From Mucilaginibacter gracilis (GTDB taxonomy: Bacteria > Bacteroidota > Bacteroidia > Sphingobacteriales > Sphingobacteriaceae): a stretch of DNA of 64,000 nt. Position 1 is the stretch's first letter; each line of letters opens with the position of its first letter. Of this stretch, positions 7,498 through 17,424 are shown piece by piece. A program made the position numbers and the translations under genes. Location: the NCBI RefSeq assembly GCF_003633615.1, contig NZ_RBKU01000001.1, positions 372,001 to 436,000 of the forward strand, in the 5' to 3' direction. The notes under the pieces are model-generated. The model was given only the letters and a program-made list of their open reading frames with translations. It was not told where the DNA came from and made no database searches.

Positions 7498-10050
7498 ATG
7501 AAACAATTTTTTACACTTATAGCTATACTGTTTATCACGGCATCGGTTAAGGCCCAAATTGGGGGTGCCACCGGCGTTGTTGGCCGTATATCGGGTACCG
7601 TACTTGATTCGGCTACTCATAAACCGTTGGAGTTTGCCTCGGTAGCCATATACCGCAGCGGAGGCAAGGTGCCCAACAACGGTGTTTTAACCGACGAAAA
7701 AGGTAACTTTAAATTAAACGAAGTTAAAAACGGTAAATGGAAAATAGTGATCTCGTTCCCTACCTACCGTACCAAAACCGTAGACCCGGTGACCACCACG
7801 CCCGAAAAACCCGATTTTAACATGGGCATCATTAATGTAGCCGCCGTGGCAAGCACATTAAATACCGTGCAAATTACAGGCACTGCCGCCGTTATAGAAA
7901 CCAAAATTGATAAAATAGTATTTAACGCCGAAAAGGATATTACCCTGCAAGGTGGTAACGCTACCGACGTGATGCGTAAAGTACCTTTAGTATCTGTTGA
8001 TATTAACGGCAACGTAGCCTTACGCGGCGACCAAAATGTGAAGGTTTTAATTAACGGAAAACCATCGGGTGCTATGGCCAACAACCTGGCCGACGTATTA
8101 AAATCTATCCCGGCAGACCAGATTAAAAGTGTGGAAGTAATTACTTCCCCATCTGCAAAGTACGACGCCGAAGGTTCGGCTGGTATATTGAATATCGTAA
8201 CCAAATCTAAAAACGTATCGGGCGTAAGCGGCTCGGTTAGCGGTGGCGTAGGTACAAGGCAAAACAATGGTAACGCCAACTTAAACATCAATCAAAACCG
8301 TTTAAGCATAACCGGCAATTTTGGCGGTAACTTTACCTGGCCACAAACCAGCCACACCGTTTCGGGTACCGATTTTGATGCTACCAATTACACTCATGCA
8401 ACCAGCTCGAGCAGAATAAGCAGGTATGGCTACAGGGGTTCGGGAGCATTAAGTTACGATTTTAATAGCTATAACAGCTTTAACTCAAACATAGCACTTA
8501 ACCAGGGTGGTTTTAAGGCTGATGGAAATTCGGACGCCGAAAGAAGCATTGATGTTCCTGCCAAGGCGGCTACAGCAAGCACAGCAGCCCAACCTGCAGT
8601 TAAAAGTTTGATAGATTATTTATCAAGATCAAACAGCAAAACTACATTTGGTGGTTTCGACTGGAATAACGATTATATCCGCAAGTTTAAAAAGGAAGGT
8701 CACCAGATAGATATTGCCGGCGAATGGAGCCATGGCATAACCGATTTTAATTCAACATCGGTATACACAACAACTACGATAAACGATTTACGATCGGTAA
8801 ATAACGGCGTTAACAATGAATACACGCTTCAGGCTGATTATACCCTACCTGTTAACGATAAATTTAAAATTGAGGCAGGTGGTAAAAGTATCTTCCGCAG
8901 ATTAAGCAGCGTATACGACAGCTATACAGGTTCATCTACCGATCTGGATGTTGACCCAGCCAGTTTTACTTACAACAGCGGGCTTTCAAACAATTATACT
9001 TACAATCAAAATATTTACTCGGGCTATACTGTACTAACATTCACGTTGCCTAAAAGCTATGCATTACAGGTAGGCTCACGTTTGGAGAATACCCAAATAC
9101 ATGGCGACCCCTACAGTGCAGTAAGTGGTTTAACATCGTTTGATAACAGCTATAACGTTTTTATACCAACGCTGGCCTTATCTAAAACCATAAAAAACTC
9201 AACCTATAAATTAACTTACACCAAGCGTATACAACGCCCAAGTTTAACTTTTTTAAATCCGTACAGAAACGAAACTAACCCTACCGCAATAACAGAGGGT
9301 AACCCGCAACTGCAACCCGAAATTTCGCAATATACCGAGTTAAATTACTCTACCTATATCGGTGCTTCGGTAATTAACATTTCGGCATATTACAAATACA
9401 CCAGCAACTTAATAGAGGGTATTGCCGTTCCCTTCACCAATGTTAGTGGTAGTACATCCACAAGCGGAACGATAACCACTTATCAAAACATTGGCCATAA
9501 CAATTCGTTCGGCGCAAGCTTTTTTGGTTCAATTAATCCCATTAAAATTTTAACTATACGCGGTAGCATCAATGCCTATACCTATAACCCAAACCCACAG
9601 GGCGGTTATATTATTGATGCATCGCAAAACGGAACGTATATAAATTACAATGCGTTTTTGGGCCAGTCGGTAAATTTAAAAGGTGGTTGGGCTGCCGAAT
9701 CATTCATTATATTGAACTCTCCTAAACGTACTATACAGGGTACCACCCCATCATTCAGCTTATGGATAATTGGTGTTAAAAAAGAGTTCTGGGATAAAAA
9801 GGCAAGCCTTGGCTTAAACACTTTCGATCCGTTTTGGGAAAACAAAGCCTTCAATACCAACTTAAAAGGTGCGGGTTATACACAGTTTAGCAACACCCAG
9901 TTCCCTTTCCGTTCTTTCGGTATATCATTTAGCTATGCGTTTGGCAAGGTAAAATTTGCAGATCAGAACGATCCGACGCAAAAGAAAAAGAAAGGCGTTA
10001 ACAACGACGACTTAAAACAAGGTGACTCCTCAAGCGGCCCAGGCCGGTAA
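7498..10050 (+). CDS. TonB-dependent receptor-like outer-membrane beta-barrel protein
   Basis: An 850-residue outer-membrane protein with a signal peptide MKQFFTLIAILFITASVKAQ. Next come a CarboxypepD_reg-like beta-sandwich (residues about 28-110, ISGTVLDSATHKPLEFASV), a plug-like domain (about 125-220, ending SVEVITSPSAKYDAEGSAGILNIV) and a barrel of the OMP_b-brl_3 type ending with FRSFGISFSYAFGKVKF. A 27-residue charged tail follows the last strand. This class carries out TonB-linked uptake or surface functions; the substrate cannot be read from sequence, and no SusD partner is adjacent, so glycan uptake is not implied. It is monocistronic, with the IS982 element immediately downstream. 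Confidence 0.9.
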   Translation: MKQFFTLIAILFITASVKAQIGGATGVVGRISGTVLDSATHKPLEFASVAIYRSGGKVPNNGVLTDEKGNFKLNEVKNGKWKIVISFPTYRTKTVDPVTTTPEKPDFNMGIINVAAVASTLNTVQITGTAAVIETKIDKIVFNAEKDITLQGGNATDVMRKVPLVSVDINGNVALRGDQNVKVLINGKPSGAMANNLADVLKSIPADQIKSVEVITSPSAKYDAEGSAGILNIVTKSKNVSGVSGSVSGGVGTRQNNGNANLNINQNRLSITGNFGGNFTWPQTSHTVSGTDFDATNYTHATSSSRISRYGYRGSGALSYDFNSYNSFNSNIALNQGGFKADGNSDAERSIDVPAKAATASTAAQPAVKSLIDYLSRSNSKTTFGGFDWNNDYIRKFKKEGHQIDIAGEWSHGITDFNSTSVYTTTTINDLRSVNNGVNNEYTLQADYTLPVNDKFKIEAGGKSIFRRLSSVYDSYTGSSTDLDVDPASFTYNSGLSNNYTYNQNIYSGYTVLTFTLPKSYALQVGSRLENTQIHGDPYSAVSGLTSFDNSYNVFIPTLALSKTIKNSTYKLTYTKRIQRPSLTFLNPYRNETNPTAITEGNPQLQPEISQYTELNYSTYIGASVINISAYYKYTSNLIEGIAVPFTNVSGSTSTSGTITTYQNIGHNNSFGASFFGSINPIKILTIRGSINAYTYNPNPQGGYIIDASQNGTYINYNAFLGQSVNLKGGWAAESFIILNSPKRTIQGTTPSFSLWIIGVKKEFWDKKASLGLNTFDPFWENKAFNTNLKGAGYTQFSNTQFPFRSFGISFSYAFGKVKFADQNDPTQKKKKGVNNDDLKQGDSSSGPGR

Positions 10051-10146
10051 TTAGCCATAAAGGTTGTTATTTCAACCACAGTGATGAAAATCCTTTACAA
10101 GCGGCAGGTATACAGAAAACCAGCCGTTTGTAAAGGATTTTTTCAT

Positions 10147-10151
10147 TTATA
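10147..10151. repeat. Left target-site duplication of the IS982 element
   Basis: TTATA directly before the left inverted repeat is repeated directly after the right one at 11160-11164, consistent with a 5-bp duplication at insertion. The sequence is AT-rich and short, so chance identity is possible. Confidence 0.5.
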
Positions 10152-11159
10152 ACCTGAGTTCGATTAATCAGAAAGCAAGAATTTGATTAGATCGATTTTG
10201 TTGGTAGGATATGGAAGGTTTTTTAGGGAGAAATGAGTAAGCGATCAATCCGGATACGATATTAGTGATAAAGTTAGTAAAAGAGCGGTGTCTTGCATGT
10301 TCGACCTGGCAGATGTTTTTGAGTTCATCATTAACAGTCTCTATGACCGATCTCTTGCGGAGCATGATTTTGTCGTTCATGGTCATCAGGCTGTTTTTCA
10401 TATTGTTACGGATATTGGTTATGAGGTGTATATCACCAACAAACAATATTTTGGTCAGTTTTTCTGATATATAGCCTTTGTCGGCAAACAGTTTGCCAAA
10501 AACAGCTTTCAGGAAAGCTTCGTTTTTAAGTGGTTCCCGGTCATCTACGTTGGCCTGTGTAATAGCGAAGTTGAGTATTTCACCCTTGTCGCTAAGGACG
10601 ATATGGAGCTTAAAGCCATAAAACCAGCCCATGGTTGATTTGCCTACTTCGGCAATGCCTTTAAATACCTTATTTCTTTTAATCCGTTTGGTATGGCATA
10701 CCCTTATCGGTGTAGAATCAACGAACGAAATGCCAGTACATAAGCCTAAGCAGCAGGTTTTGAGAAAGATAGACATGGGCATCAGCACACTTTGGCTAAG
10801 TTCTACAAAGCGGTTGTAGGATACGGTGTTAGGAAACTCACGCTGCATGTGCCTTTGCAGATAGAAGATATAGAAGTGTTTAAAACACCGGAAGCCACTT
10901 AAATGAAAAAGCATACAAATGGATATGATCTCGCTTTTAGACATGGTTGGAGGGCGTTTAGATGGCTTACCTAACAGGAATGGCTGGGTAGTGGCATCAA
11001 AGTCCTTGCAAAACTCGTCAACAATACAAAAAATATCAGTAATTTTATCGTAGTCAATCATCTGGAAATGTATTTAAATATTTGAATGTCAGATACTTAA
11101 ATATACTTACATTTCCTTTGATTGACAAATATTATCTCATTTATTAATCGAACTCAGGT
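10152..11159 (-). mobile_element. Complete IS982-family insertion sequence
   Basis: About 1.0 kb bounded by perfect terminal inverted repeats, ACCTGAGTTCGATTAAT at the left end and its reverse complement at 11143-11159, enclosing one full-length transposase gene. Ends beginning ACC and a single ORF of about 300 codons are typical of the IS982 family. With intact ends, an intact catalytic triad and flanking TTATA repeats it looks recent and possibly still active. It sits between a receptor gene and a binding-protein gene and interrupts no recognisable gene. Confidence 0.88.
10168..11061 (-). CDS. IS982 family DDE transposase
   Basis: A 297-residue transposase, full length for the family. The catalytic acidic residues can be placed at D115 (in ISFVDSTPIRVC), D194 (in GKLFADKGYIS) and E241 (in KRSVIETVNDELKN), with the usual IS982 N-terminal region SKSEIISICMLFHLSGFRCF and the GFKLHIV motif before the second Asp. 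It catalyses cut or copy of the surrounding element. The frame is intact and occupies nearly the whole IS, ending 16 bases inside the left end. Confidence 0.93.
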   Translation of the reverse strand: MIDYDKITDIFCIVDEFCKDFDATTQPFLLGKPSKRPPTMSKSEIISICMLFHLSGFRCFKHFYIFYLQRHMQREFPNTVSYNRFVELSQSVLMPMSIFLKTCCLGLCTGISFVDSTPIRVCHTKRIKRNKVFKGIAEVGKSTMGWFYGFKLHIVLSDKGEILNFAITQANVDDREPLKNEAFLKAVFGKLFADKGYISEKLTKILFVGDIHLITNIRNNMKNSLMTMNDKIMLRKRSVIETVNDELKNICQVEHARHRSFTNFITNIVSGLIAYSFLPKKPSISYQQNRSNQILAF

Positions 11160-11170
11160 TTATACTAACT

Positions 11171-11412
11171 AATCTGCATCTTTTGCTTTTCAATACCCGC
11201 ACTTTTGAGAACTATCAGGTATGTCATGTTCTATACCCCGGAGGGGTTACAGGTCGGTAGAAAAAATATCCGGAAATAAGTTCGTGCCGATAGGTACGAT
11301 ACAGACCGTTTTTTATATAGAGCTATAAATAGTCTGTTAAGTATTGCGCCTAACGGCGCAAAAAAACGATCGCTCTTTGTTTTCTACCGAGCTATTGCAC
11401 CTAACGGTGCAG
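11171..11412 (-). repeat. Hairpin-array intergenic repeat, copy 1
   Basis: About 242 bases that recur in inverted orientation at 19741-19989. Within it are several short hairpins: ACCCC-GGA-GGGGT (11235-11247), CGTGCC-GATA-GGTACG (11283-11298), TGCGCC-TAAC-GGCGCA (11345-11360) and TGCACC-TAAC-GGTGCA (11396-11411). No gene is visible inside. It begins seven bases past the IS982 target duplication. This looks like a dispersed, structured non-coding element; function is unknown. The strand is arbitrary: I assigned minus here so that copy 2 reads as plus. Confidence 0.7.
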
Positions 11413-11444
11413 ATTTAATGATGTGGTTCATTCCTTATCACATA

Positions 11445-13076
11445 TCACAACTTCCTAACCCGTTTCAGCACCAATAAGTTTTGCGAGTTTTTGCTGTAGC
11501 CGGTTATGTTGTTTTGGTACAGGTTAACCAGTTTATCGTAGTATAACACTACAACAGGTGCTTCTTCCATTACTATGTGATCCATTTGCTGGTATAGTTT
11601 AAAACGCTCTGCATCGTTTACCACCGTGTACGATTTCTCGAACAAGGCATCAAACTGTTTATTGTTAAAACCTGTATAATTTGGCCCGAAAGGTATTTTG
11701 TTTTTCGAATAAAATACCGACAGGTAATTTTCCCCATCCGGATAATCGGCAATCCAGGTACCACGAAAAAAGTTGACACCATTTTTTGATATGAGTTCGC
11801 GCAAACTAGCACGCTGTGTAATTTCAACGCGGCTGCGTATGCCTACCTTGTTTAATTCGCCTTGTATAAACTCAATCAGGTTACGGGTGGTAGTGGTGGC
11901 ACTAATCAAAATTTCGGGCAAGTTTGTTCCGCCAGGGTAGCCGGCTTCGGCTAACAGTTTCTTTGCCCTTTCGGGATCATACGTATAGCCTTTTACAGCT
12001 TTGTCGTCAAAGCCGGGCATCCCTTTCGGGATAAAGCCCTGGTAGCCCGGTGTGCCTACGCTGTTGCGCAGGTACTTAATCATAGTTTTTTTATCAATGG
12101 CATAATTAATGGCCTGCCTTACTTTTTTAAACCTTAACGGCGATGCTTTTACAATGGGCAAATTAGTATCAACCAGCATACCCACGTATTCGGTATTTAA
12201 ATAAGGACGGCTGTTAAACTGAAACTTACCCTTGTATTTGGTAGTTATCTCGCCCGATTTTGTTAAAATATCATCGCGGTAACTGCCGTCAATGTCATTA
12301 AAAAAATCAAGCTTTTTTTTAATAAACTCCATAAAGGCCGTTTGCTTATCGTTAATAAAGGTTGCCCGCACGGCATCCAAATGCGGTAGGCGCGAACCAT
12401 CGGTATCCTTTTCCCAATATTTTTCGTTTTTAAGCAACACCAGCACCTCCCCTTCTTTCCAATACTTAAATTTAAACGGACCGGTGCCAACCGGGTGGCT
12501 CCTAAAATCTTTACCGTAAAAATCAACCACTTCGTGCGGCACTATTGAGCAGTATTGCGCCGTAAGTAAACTGATAAGCGGCGGGAAAGCAAATTTTAAC
12601 TGTATCTGGAAAGTGGTATCATTAACCGCCACAAAGGAGTTTTTATCTTTAACCTTATCACTAAATATCCACGAGCCTGATGATGCCACTTTAGGGTCTA
12701 TCAACCGACTCAGACTGTATACCACATCTGCCGCGGTGGCTTTGCGGCCAACGCCATTTACAAACTGCGGAGCATCCTGAAAATAAACATCGTTACGCAA
12801 ATGGAAGGTGTACAGCGTTCCCTTTGCCGCAATATCCCAGCTTTTTGCGATGCAGGGTTTCATGTGCAGGCTATCATCAATTTGCACCAGGCCATCGTAT
12901 AGCTGGTTATCCATCCACAAGGCAAACTGGTTACGCGCAAAAGCCGGATCGAGCGAGGTTAGGCCGTCTTCCATGTTCATGTTGAAAATGGTTTTGCCGT
13001 CGGTGTTTTTGTTGCTGTTGCAGGATGTGAAAGCGAGTGTGCTTAGGAGGATGAGGTATAAGTAAAGTGCTTTCAT
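11445..13076 (-). CDS. Oligopeptide-type ABC transporter substrate-binding lipoprotein (SBP_bac_5)
   Basis: A 543-residue family 5 extracellular solute-binding protein, of the kind that delivers peptides or nickel to an ABC permease. It has a lipoprotein signal (MKALYLYLILLSTLAFTSC, lipidated Cys19), then the family landmarks: LDPAFARNQFALWMDNQLYDGLV, HLRNDVYFQDAPQFVNGVGR-KATAADVVYSL, HPVGTGPFKF and the C-terminal GTWIADYPDGENYLSVFYSKN. No permease or ATPase gene lies beside it, so it is an orphan receptor whose transporter is encoded elsewhere or absent. Substrate unknown. Confidence 0.9.
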   Translation of the reverse strand: MKALYLYLILLSTLAFTSCNSNKNTDGKTIFNMNMEDGLTSLDPAFARNQFALWMDNQLYDGLVQIDDSLHMKPCIAKSWDIAAKGTLYTFHLRNDVYFQDAPQFVNGVGRKATAADVVYSLSRLIDPKVASSGSWIFSDKVKDKNSFVAVNDTTFQIQLKFAFPPLISLLTAQYCSIVPHEVVDFYGKDFRSHPVGTGPFKFKYWKEGEVLVLLKNEKYWEKDTDGSRLPHLDAVRATFINDKQTAFMEFIKKKLDFFNDIDGSYRDDILTKSGEITTKYKGKFQFNSRPYLNTEYVGMLVDTNLPIVKASPLRFKKVRQAINYAIDKKTMIKYLRNSVGTPGYQGFIPKGMPGFDDKAVKGYTYDPERAKKLLAEAGYPGGTNLPEILISATTTTRNLIEFIQGELNKVGIRSRVEITQRASLRELISKNGVNFFRGTWIADYPDGENYLSVFYSKNKIPFGPNYTGFNNKQFDALFEKSYTVVNDAERFKLYQQMDHIVMEEAPVVVLYYDKLVNLYQNNITGYSKNSQNLLVLKRVRKL

Positions 13077-13132
13077 ACACGGCTAATATACAAAAAGGCT
13101 CTTCAAAAAGCCGCTTCAAAAGCCCCCTGTAA

Positions 13133-13260
13133 AGCCCCCTCTAAATCTCCCCCGGTAGGGGAGACTTTTAAGACTTTTAATTTGCGATTATTCTTTTAAG
13201 CCCTCCCTACCGGGGAGGGTTGGATGGGGCTTCTCCCTTCCGGGGAGGGTTGGGTGGGGC
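13133..13260. repeat. GC-rich hairpin repeat cluster between uvrA and the binding-protein gene
   Basis: The 40 bases at 13133-13172, carrying the hairpin CTCCCCCGGTAGGGGAG, recur almost exactly at 32655-32693. Two further units with CCGGGGAGGGTTGG follow at 13201-13260. The element lies immediately 3' of uvrA on the minus strand and could act as its terminator. Such GGGGAG/CTCCCC units are common intergenic repeats in Bacteroidota. Confidence 0.6.
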
Positions 13261-16076
13261 TAAAACCGCTCTTTCAAATATTTCCCGGTATACGATTTTT
13301 TTTCTTTGATTAAATTTTCGGGCACGCCTTCAAAAACAACCTTGCCGCCGTTGTTGCCGCCTTCGGGGCCAATATCTATCACCCAGTCGGCGCATTTAAT
13401 TACGTCCATATTGTGTTCTATAACAATAATGGTGTTGCCGTGCTCAAGCAGGGCATCAAACGATTTGAGGAGCTTTTTAATATCGTGAAAGTGCAAGCCT
13501 GTAGTAGGCTCATCAAAAATAAACAGTGTTTTATTGGCGTTGTTGCCCTTTACCAGGAAGGATGCCAGCTTAATACGCTGCGCCTCGCCACCTGATAATG
13601 TATTTGACGACTGGCCCAAATGTACATAACCCAAACCCACATCAACCAGAGGTTTTATTTTGCTGATGATTTTGGTTTCTTTGGCAAAAAATTCAAGCGC
13701 CTCGTCAATGGTCATGTTCAGTACATCGTCAACATTTTTTTCGTTGTAGGTTACATCCAGCACATGCTGTTTAAAGCGTTTGCCACCGCAGGTTTCGCAG
13801 GTTAAAAAAATGTCGGCCATAAACTGCATTTCTATCTTTACCTCGCCTTCGCCCTGGCAGGTATCGCAACGGCCACCCTCCACGTTAAACGAAAATGCCG
13901 AAGGCTTTAAACCCGCCGCCTTTGCCGCCGTTTGGCTGGCATATAGGTTACGTATCTCGTCCCAGGCTTTTACATAAGTTACCGGGTTTGAGCGCGACGA
14001 ACGGCCTATAGGGTTTTGATCCACCATTTCAACCTGTTCAATTTTTTTATAATCGCCCTCAATACTGTCGTAACTTCCGGTTTGCTCACCGGTGTAGTTG
14101 CCCAAAGCCTTTTGTATGGCTGGGGCCAGTATGCGTTTAACCAAACTTGTTTTGCCCGAGCCCGATACGCCCGTTACCACAGTTAAAACCCCAATGGGGA
14201 ATTTGGCATCAACATGTTTAAGGTTATTTTCGCGGGCACCTTTAATTTCAATAAAATCCGTCCAGGGGCGGCGGTGTTTGGGTATGGCTATTTCTTCGCG
14301 GCGGCTCAAGTATTTACCTGTGAGGCTGTGCTGGTCGGTTAATATTTCATCATAAGTACCGGTAAATATCAGTTCGCCCCCGTGCGTGCCGGCTTCGGGG
14401 CCAATATCAATAAGGTAATCGGCGGCTTGCATAATTTCCTCCTCATGCTCAACAATAATTACCGTGTTGCCAACATCGCGCAGCGACTTTAAAACACCTA
14501 TCAACTTTTGGGTATCGCGTGGGTGCAGCCCGATGCTGGGCTCGTCAAGTACATAAATTGAACCTACCAAACTGCTACCTAACGAAGTAGCCAAATTAAT
14601 ACGCTGCGATTCGCCGCCCGAAAGCGTGTTTGATAAACGGTTTAGGGTTAAATAACCTAAGCCCACATCGTTTAAAAAGTTGAGGCGGTTTATTATTTCA
14701 ACCAGTAAACGCTTGCCAATTGTGTTATCATGCTCATTCAGCTTTAAATCTCTAAAAAACTCGAAGGCTTTATCCAACGGCATCAAAACAATATCGGTTA
14801 TTGATTTGCCGTCAATTTTAACGTACGATGCATCCTGGCGCAAGCGGCTGCCCTTGCACTCGGGGCAGTTGGTTTTTCCGCGATAGCGCGATAGCAACAC
14901 GCGGTATTGTATTTTATAGGTTTGCTCTTCCAGTTCCTTAAAAAATTCGTCGAGGCCTCTAAAATACTTGTTGCCTTTCCATAAAAGCTGCTGTTGCTTT
15001 TCGGTAAGCTGGTTATATTGCCTGTGGATTGGAAAATCAAACTTTAACGATTCTTTTACCAACTTATCGTTCCACTCGCGCATTTTTTCGCCACGCCAGG
15101 GGGCTATGGCTCCTTCGTAAATGGTTTTGCTTTTATCGGGTATAACCAAATCCTCGTCAATACCAATTACCTTGCCGTAGCCTTCGCACTTTTTGCAGGC
15201 TCCGTAAGGGTTGTTAAAGCTAAAAAAGTTGGCCGATGGTTCTTCAAAGCGCATACCGTCCAGCTCAAACCGGTCGCAAAAAAATTGTTCTTTCTCGGTA
15301 TCGCCATCCGGCTGCTGGTAACGCACATAGCAATCGCCCTTACCTTCAAAAAAAGCAGTTTGGGCACTATCAGCAGCGCGGCTTAAAGTTTCATCCTCGT
15401 CGTTTTTGTTAATCCGGTCAATAACTATTTTAAGTTCCTCGTCGTCTTTTAAAGTTTCGTTACCAACTTCTATATCCTCCAGCATGCTTTCAATACGCGC
15501 CAGCTTTCCACGGTACTCTACCCGTACAAAACCCTTTTGCATTAACACAGCAAGTTCTTCTTTTAGGCTGCGGTTATTATGCGGGTGCAGCGGACACAAA
15601 ACGGTAATGGTGGTATCGTTAGGTAAAGCACCTATAAAGTTTACCACATTGGTAACGGTATCTTTTTTTACTTCGTGGCCCGATATTGGCGAGATGGTAC
15701 GCCCTATACGTGCAAAAAGTAGTTTTAAATAATCGTATATCTCGGTTGATGTACCTACGGTTGAGCGCGGGTTTGATGTAATTACCTTTTGTTCAATGGC
15801 AATAGCGGGCGCAATACCGCGGATATAATCAACATCGGGCTTGTTCATTCGGCCCAAAAACTGGCGGGCGTATGACGAAAGACTCTCTACATAACGGCGT
15901 TGCCCTTCGGCATATAAGGTATCAAAAGCGAGCGACGACTTACCCGAACCAGACATGCCTGTAATAACCACAAGCTTGTTTTTTGGGATTTCGACGTCCA
16001 TATTTTTAAGATTATGGACACGGGCACCCTTTATCAATATATATTTTTGTGAATCCTTCTCTGCTGCTATCTTCAT
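13260..16076 (-). CDS. uvrA: Excinuclease ABC subunit A
   Basis: DNA damage-recognition ATPase of nucleotide excision repair; dimerises and loads UvrB on lesions. At 938 residues it is full length. Two ABC modules are present, with Walker A motifs [16 protein letters not shown] (N-terminal) and [15 protein letters not shown] (C-terminal), ABC signatures [14 protein letters not shown] and [14 protein letters not shown], and Walker B regions [11 protein letters not shown] and [11 protein letters not shown]. Zinc-finger cysteine pairs are visible at [25 protein letters not shown] and CETCGGKRF. uvrB and uvrC are not in the window. Confidence 0.98.
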   Translation of the reverse strand: MKIAAEKDSQKYILIKGARVHNLKNMDVEIPKNKLVVITGMSGSGKSSLAFDTLYAEGQRRYVESLSSYARQFLGRMNKPDVDYIRGIAPAIAIEQKVITSNPRSTVGTSTEIYDYLKLLFARIGRTISPISGHEVKKDTVTNVVNFIGALPNDTTITVLCPLHPHNNRSLKEELAVLMQKGFVRVEYRGKLARIESMLEDIEVGNETLKDDEELKIVIDRINKNDEDETLSRAADSAQTAFFEGKGDCYVRYQQPDGDTEKEQFFCDRFELDGMRFEEPSANFFSFNNPYGACKKCEGYGKVIGIDEDLVIPDKSKTIYEGAIAPWRGEKMREWNDKLVKESLKFDFPIHRQYNQLTEKQQQLLWKGNKYFRGLDEFFKELEEQTYKIQYRVLLSRYRGKTNCPECKGSRLRQDASYVKIDGKSITDIVLMPLDKAFEFFRDLKLNEHDNTIGKRLLVEIINRLNFLNDVGLGYLTLNRLSNTLSGGESQRINLATSLGSSLVGSIYVLDEPSIGLHPRDTQKLIGVLKSLRDVGNTVIIVEHEEEIMQAADYLIDIGPEAGTHGGELIFTGTYDEILTDQHSLTGKYLSRREEIAIPKHRRPWTDFIEIKGARENNLKHVDAKFPIGVLTVVTGVSGSGKTSLVKRILAPAIQKALGNYTGEQTGSYDSIEGDYKKIEQVEMVDQNPIGRSSRSNPVTYVKAWDEIRNLYASQTAAKAAGLKPSAFSFNVEGGRCDTCQGEGEVKIEMQFMADIFLTCETCGGKRFKQHVLDVTYNEKNVDDVLNMTIDEALEFFAKETKIISKIKPLVDVGLGYVHLGQSSNTLSGGEAQRIKLASFLVKGNNANKTLFIFDEPTTGLHFHDIKKLLKSFDALLEHGNTIIVIEHNMDVIKCADWVIDIGPEGGNNGGKVVFEGVPENLIKEKKSYTGKYLKERF

Positions 16077-16142
16077 CTAAATGTTAAAAAACCTAAATTA
16101 TTTGTGTAATAAGAACATTGTTCTTAATTTGTTTAGCCGTTG

Positions 16143-16150
16143 CAAAAATA
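16143..16150 (-). promoter_or_regulatory. -7 promoter element of uvrA
   Basis: Minus-strand TATTTTTG matches TAnnTTTG and lies 67 bases before the uvrA start, in the AT-rich divergent region shared with the sigma-factor gene. A -33 element is not clear. Confidence 0.35.
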
Positions 16151-16319
16151 TGGCTTAAAGCTGGTTAAAAAACCACAATTTTGTATTTTATTATTTGCTA
16201 ATTGTCAAAATAATTATTTCATTTGAATAACTTATTACTCACTTAAACAATTCTCATATAGCAGCAACTCTACTTTCACATATTTCGTATATTTAATTAA
16301 GACTATAAAGTAGAATTCT

Positions 16320-16910
16320 ATGGATTTCCAATTGACGAGTGACCAAGATCTGATCCATCTATACATAGCGGGCGACGAGAGCGGTTTGCAGGAGTTGATA
16401 CGCCGCTACCAAGCTAAAATTTATACTTCTATTTATCTGTTGGTTAAGGACGAATACCTTGCCGAAGATATTTTTCAGGATACGTTTATTAAGGTTATTA
16501 ATACCCTAAAAGCCGGCCGCTATAACGAAGAAGGTAAATTTTTACCCTGGGTGATACGCATAGCGCATAACCTGGTGATTGACCATTTTAGAAGAGAGAA
16601 ACGCACACCCGTAATTAACAACGGCGACGATTTTGATATTTTTGAAGTGCTGGGCCGCTATGATGAAAGTATTGAAGATAAACTGGTGCGCGAACAAACC
16701 CACCGCGATTTAAAAACACTGATACACCTTTTACCATCAGAACAAAAGGAAGTATTAATTATGCGCCATTACGGCGATTTAAGCTTTAAAGAAATTGCCG
16801 ATATTACCGAAGTAAGCATTAACACCGCCCTTGGCCGTATGCGTTATGCGCTCAATAATTTGCGCAAAATGCTGCAAAGTAAAGAAAGCAGCCTTAAGCT
16901 CAATAACTAA
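16320..16910 (+). CDS. ECF-type RNA polymerase sigma factor (sigma-70 family)
   Basis: A 196-residue alternative sigma factor. Region 2 is recognised in LIRRYQAKIYTSIYLLVKDEYLAEDIFQDTFIKVI followed by FLPWVIRIAHNLVIDHFRREKR (residues about 24-100), and region 4 in LIHLLPSEQKEVLIMRHYGDLSFKEIADITEVSINTALGRMRYALNNLRKML (about 140-190), which is the helix-turn-helix that contacts the -35 box. No anti-sigma gene lies next to it, so it may be regulated another way. The ATG at 16320 directly precedes a canonical N-terminus. Divergent from uvrA. Confidence 0.93.
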   Translation: MDFQLTSDQDLIHLYIAGDESGLQELIRRYQAKIYTSIYLLVKDEYLAEDIFQDTFIKVINTLKAGRYNEEGKFLPWVIRIAHNLVIDHFRREKRTPVINNGDDFDIFEVLGRYDESIEDKLVREQTHRDLKTLIHLLPSEQKEVLIMRHYGDLSFKEIADITEVSINTALGRMRYALNNLRKMLQSKESSLKLNN

Positions 16911-17424
16911 TATCATGATGGATAGTCTTTAGCCACAAGTTTTAAGTTTTAAGTCCAAAAAAGAATAATCTAACTCTTGACTGAAGACTTAGTACTATTG
17001 ACTTAAAACTAATAGTATTTACATACTCCGCCCTCAATTGGGCAAATTCTACTTTACAAATAGCGATGGCTTTAAAGCATCGCTATTTTTTTGCATAAGC
17101 GATACCGCCTCCAACCCCCTGTCTCGAAAAATAGCCTTGATAAATGCTGTGCAAACACACTGCAAAAAAAACACCCTGTTTATGCTTCTATTAAAAAATC
17201 CGACATGCCCAATTTATGGCACAACCATTAAAATTGGCTTTTTGTATAACATAGCAAGTGGGTTTGCGTTTTATAACATGCGCTTACAATGCCGGTAAGG
17301 GTGTTTAGGTTGTTTGAGGTATTGATAATAACAAAGATGAAATTTAGATGAAAAAAATATACGCCCCGTGAAATAATTAACATAAGCCTACGTTTTTAAT
17401 CTATATTTAATCTCACAAACGCTT
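16911..17424. other. Intergenic region with a terminator; no supported gene
   Basis: Apart from the hairpin terminator at 17058-17092 and an 11-base inverted repeat (AGTTTTAAGTC near 16939 with GACTTAAAACT near 16999) that could end the sigma-factor transcript, I see nothing coding. An 86-codon open frame from 17038 begins inside the terminator and has no recognisable composition. The last 80 bases before 17425 are AT-rich and likely hold the promoter of the small gene that follows. Confidence 0.5.
17058..17092 (+). terminator. Rho-independent terminator-like hairpin
   Basis: AAATAGCGATG at 17058-17068 pairs with CATCGCTATTT at 17078-17088 around a 9-base loop and is followed by a run of T. 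It is similar to the terminator after recA (shared AGCGATG core). It lies about 150 bases after the sigma-factor stop and may end that transcript. Confidence 0.7.

Noticed and set aside
7498..10050. SusC-like glycan receptor
   Set aside because: No SusD gene follows and the barrel resembles OMP_b-brl_3 rather than SusC.
17038..17298. 86-codon open frame downstream of the sigma-factor gene
   Set aside because: It starts inside a terminator hairpin and has no recognisable domain, promoter or protein-like composition.
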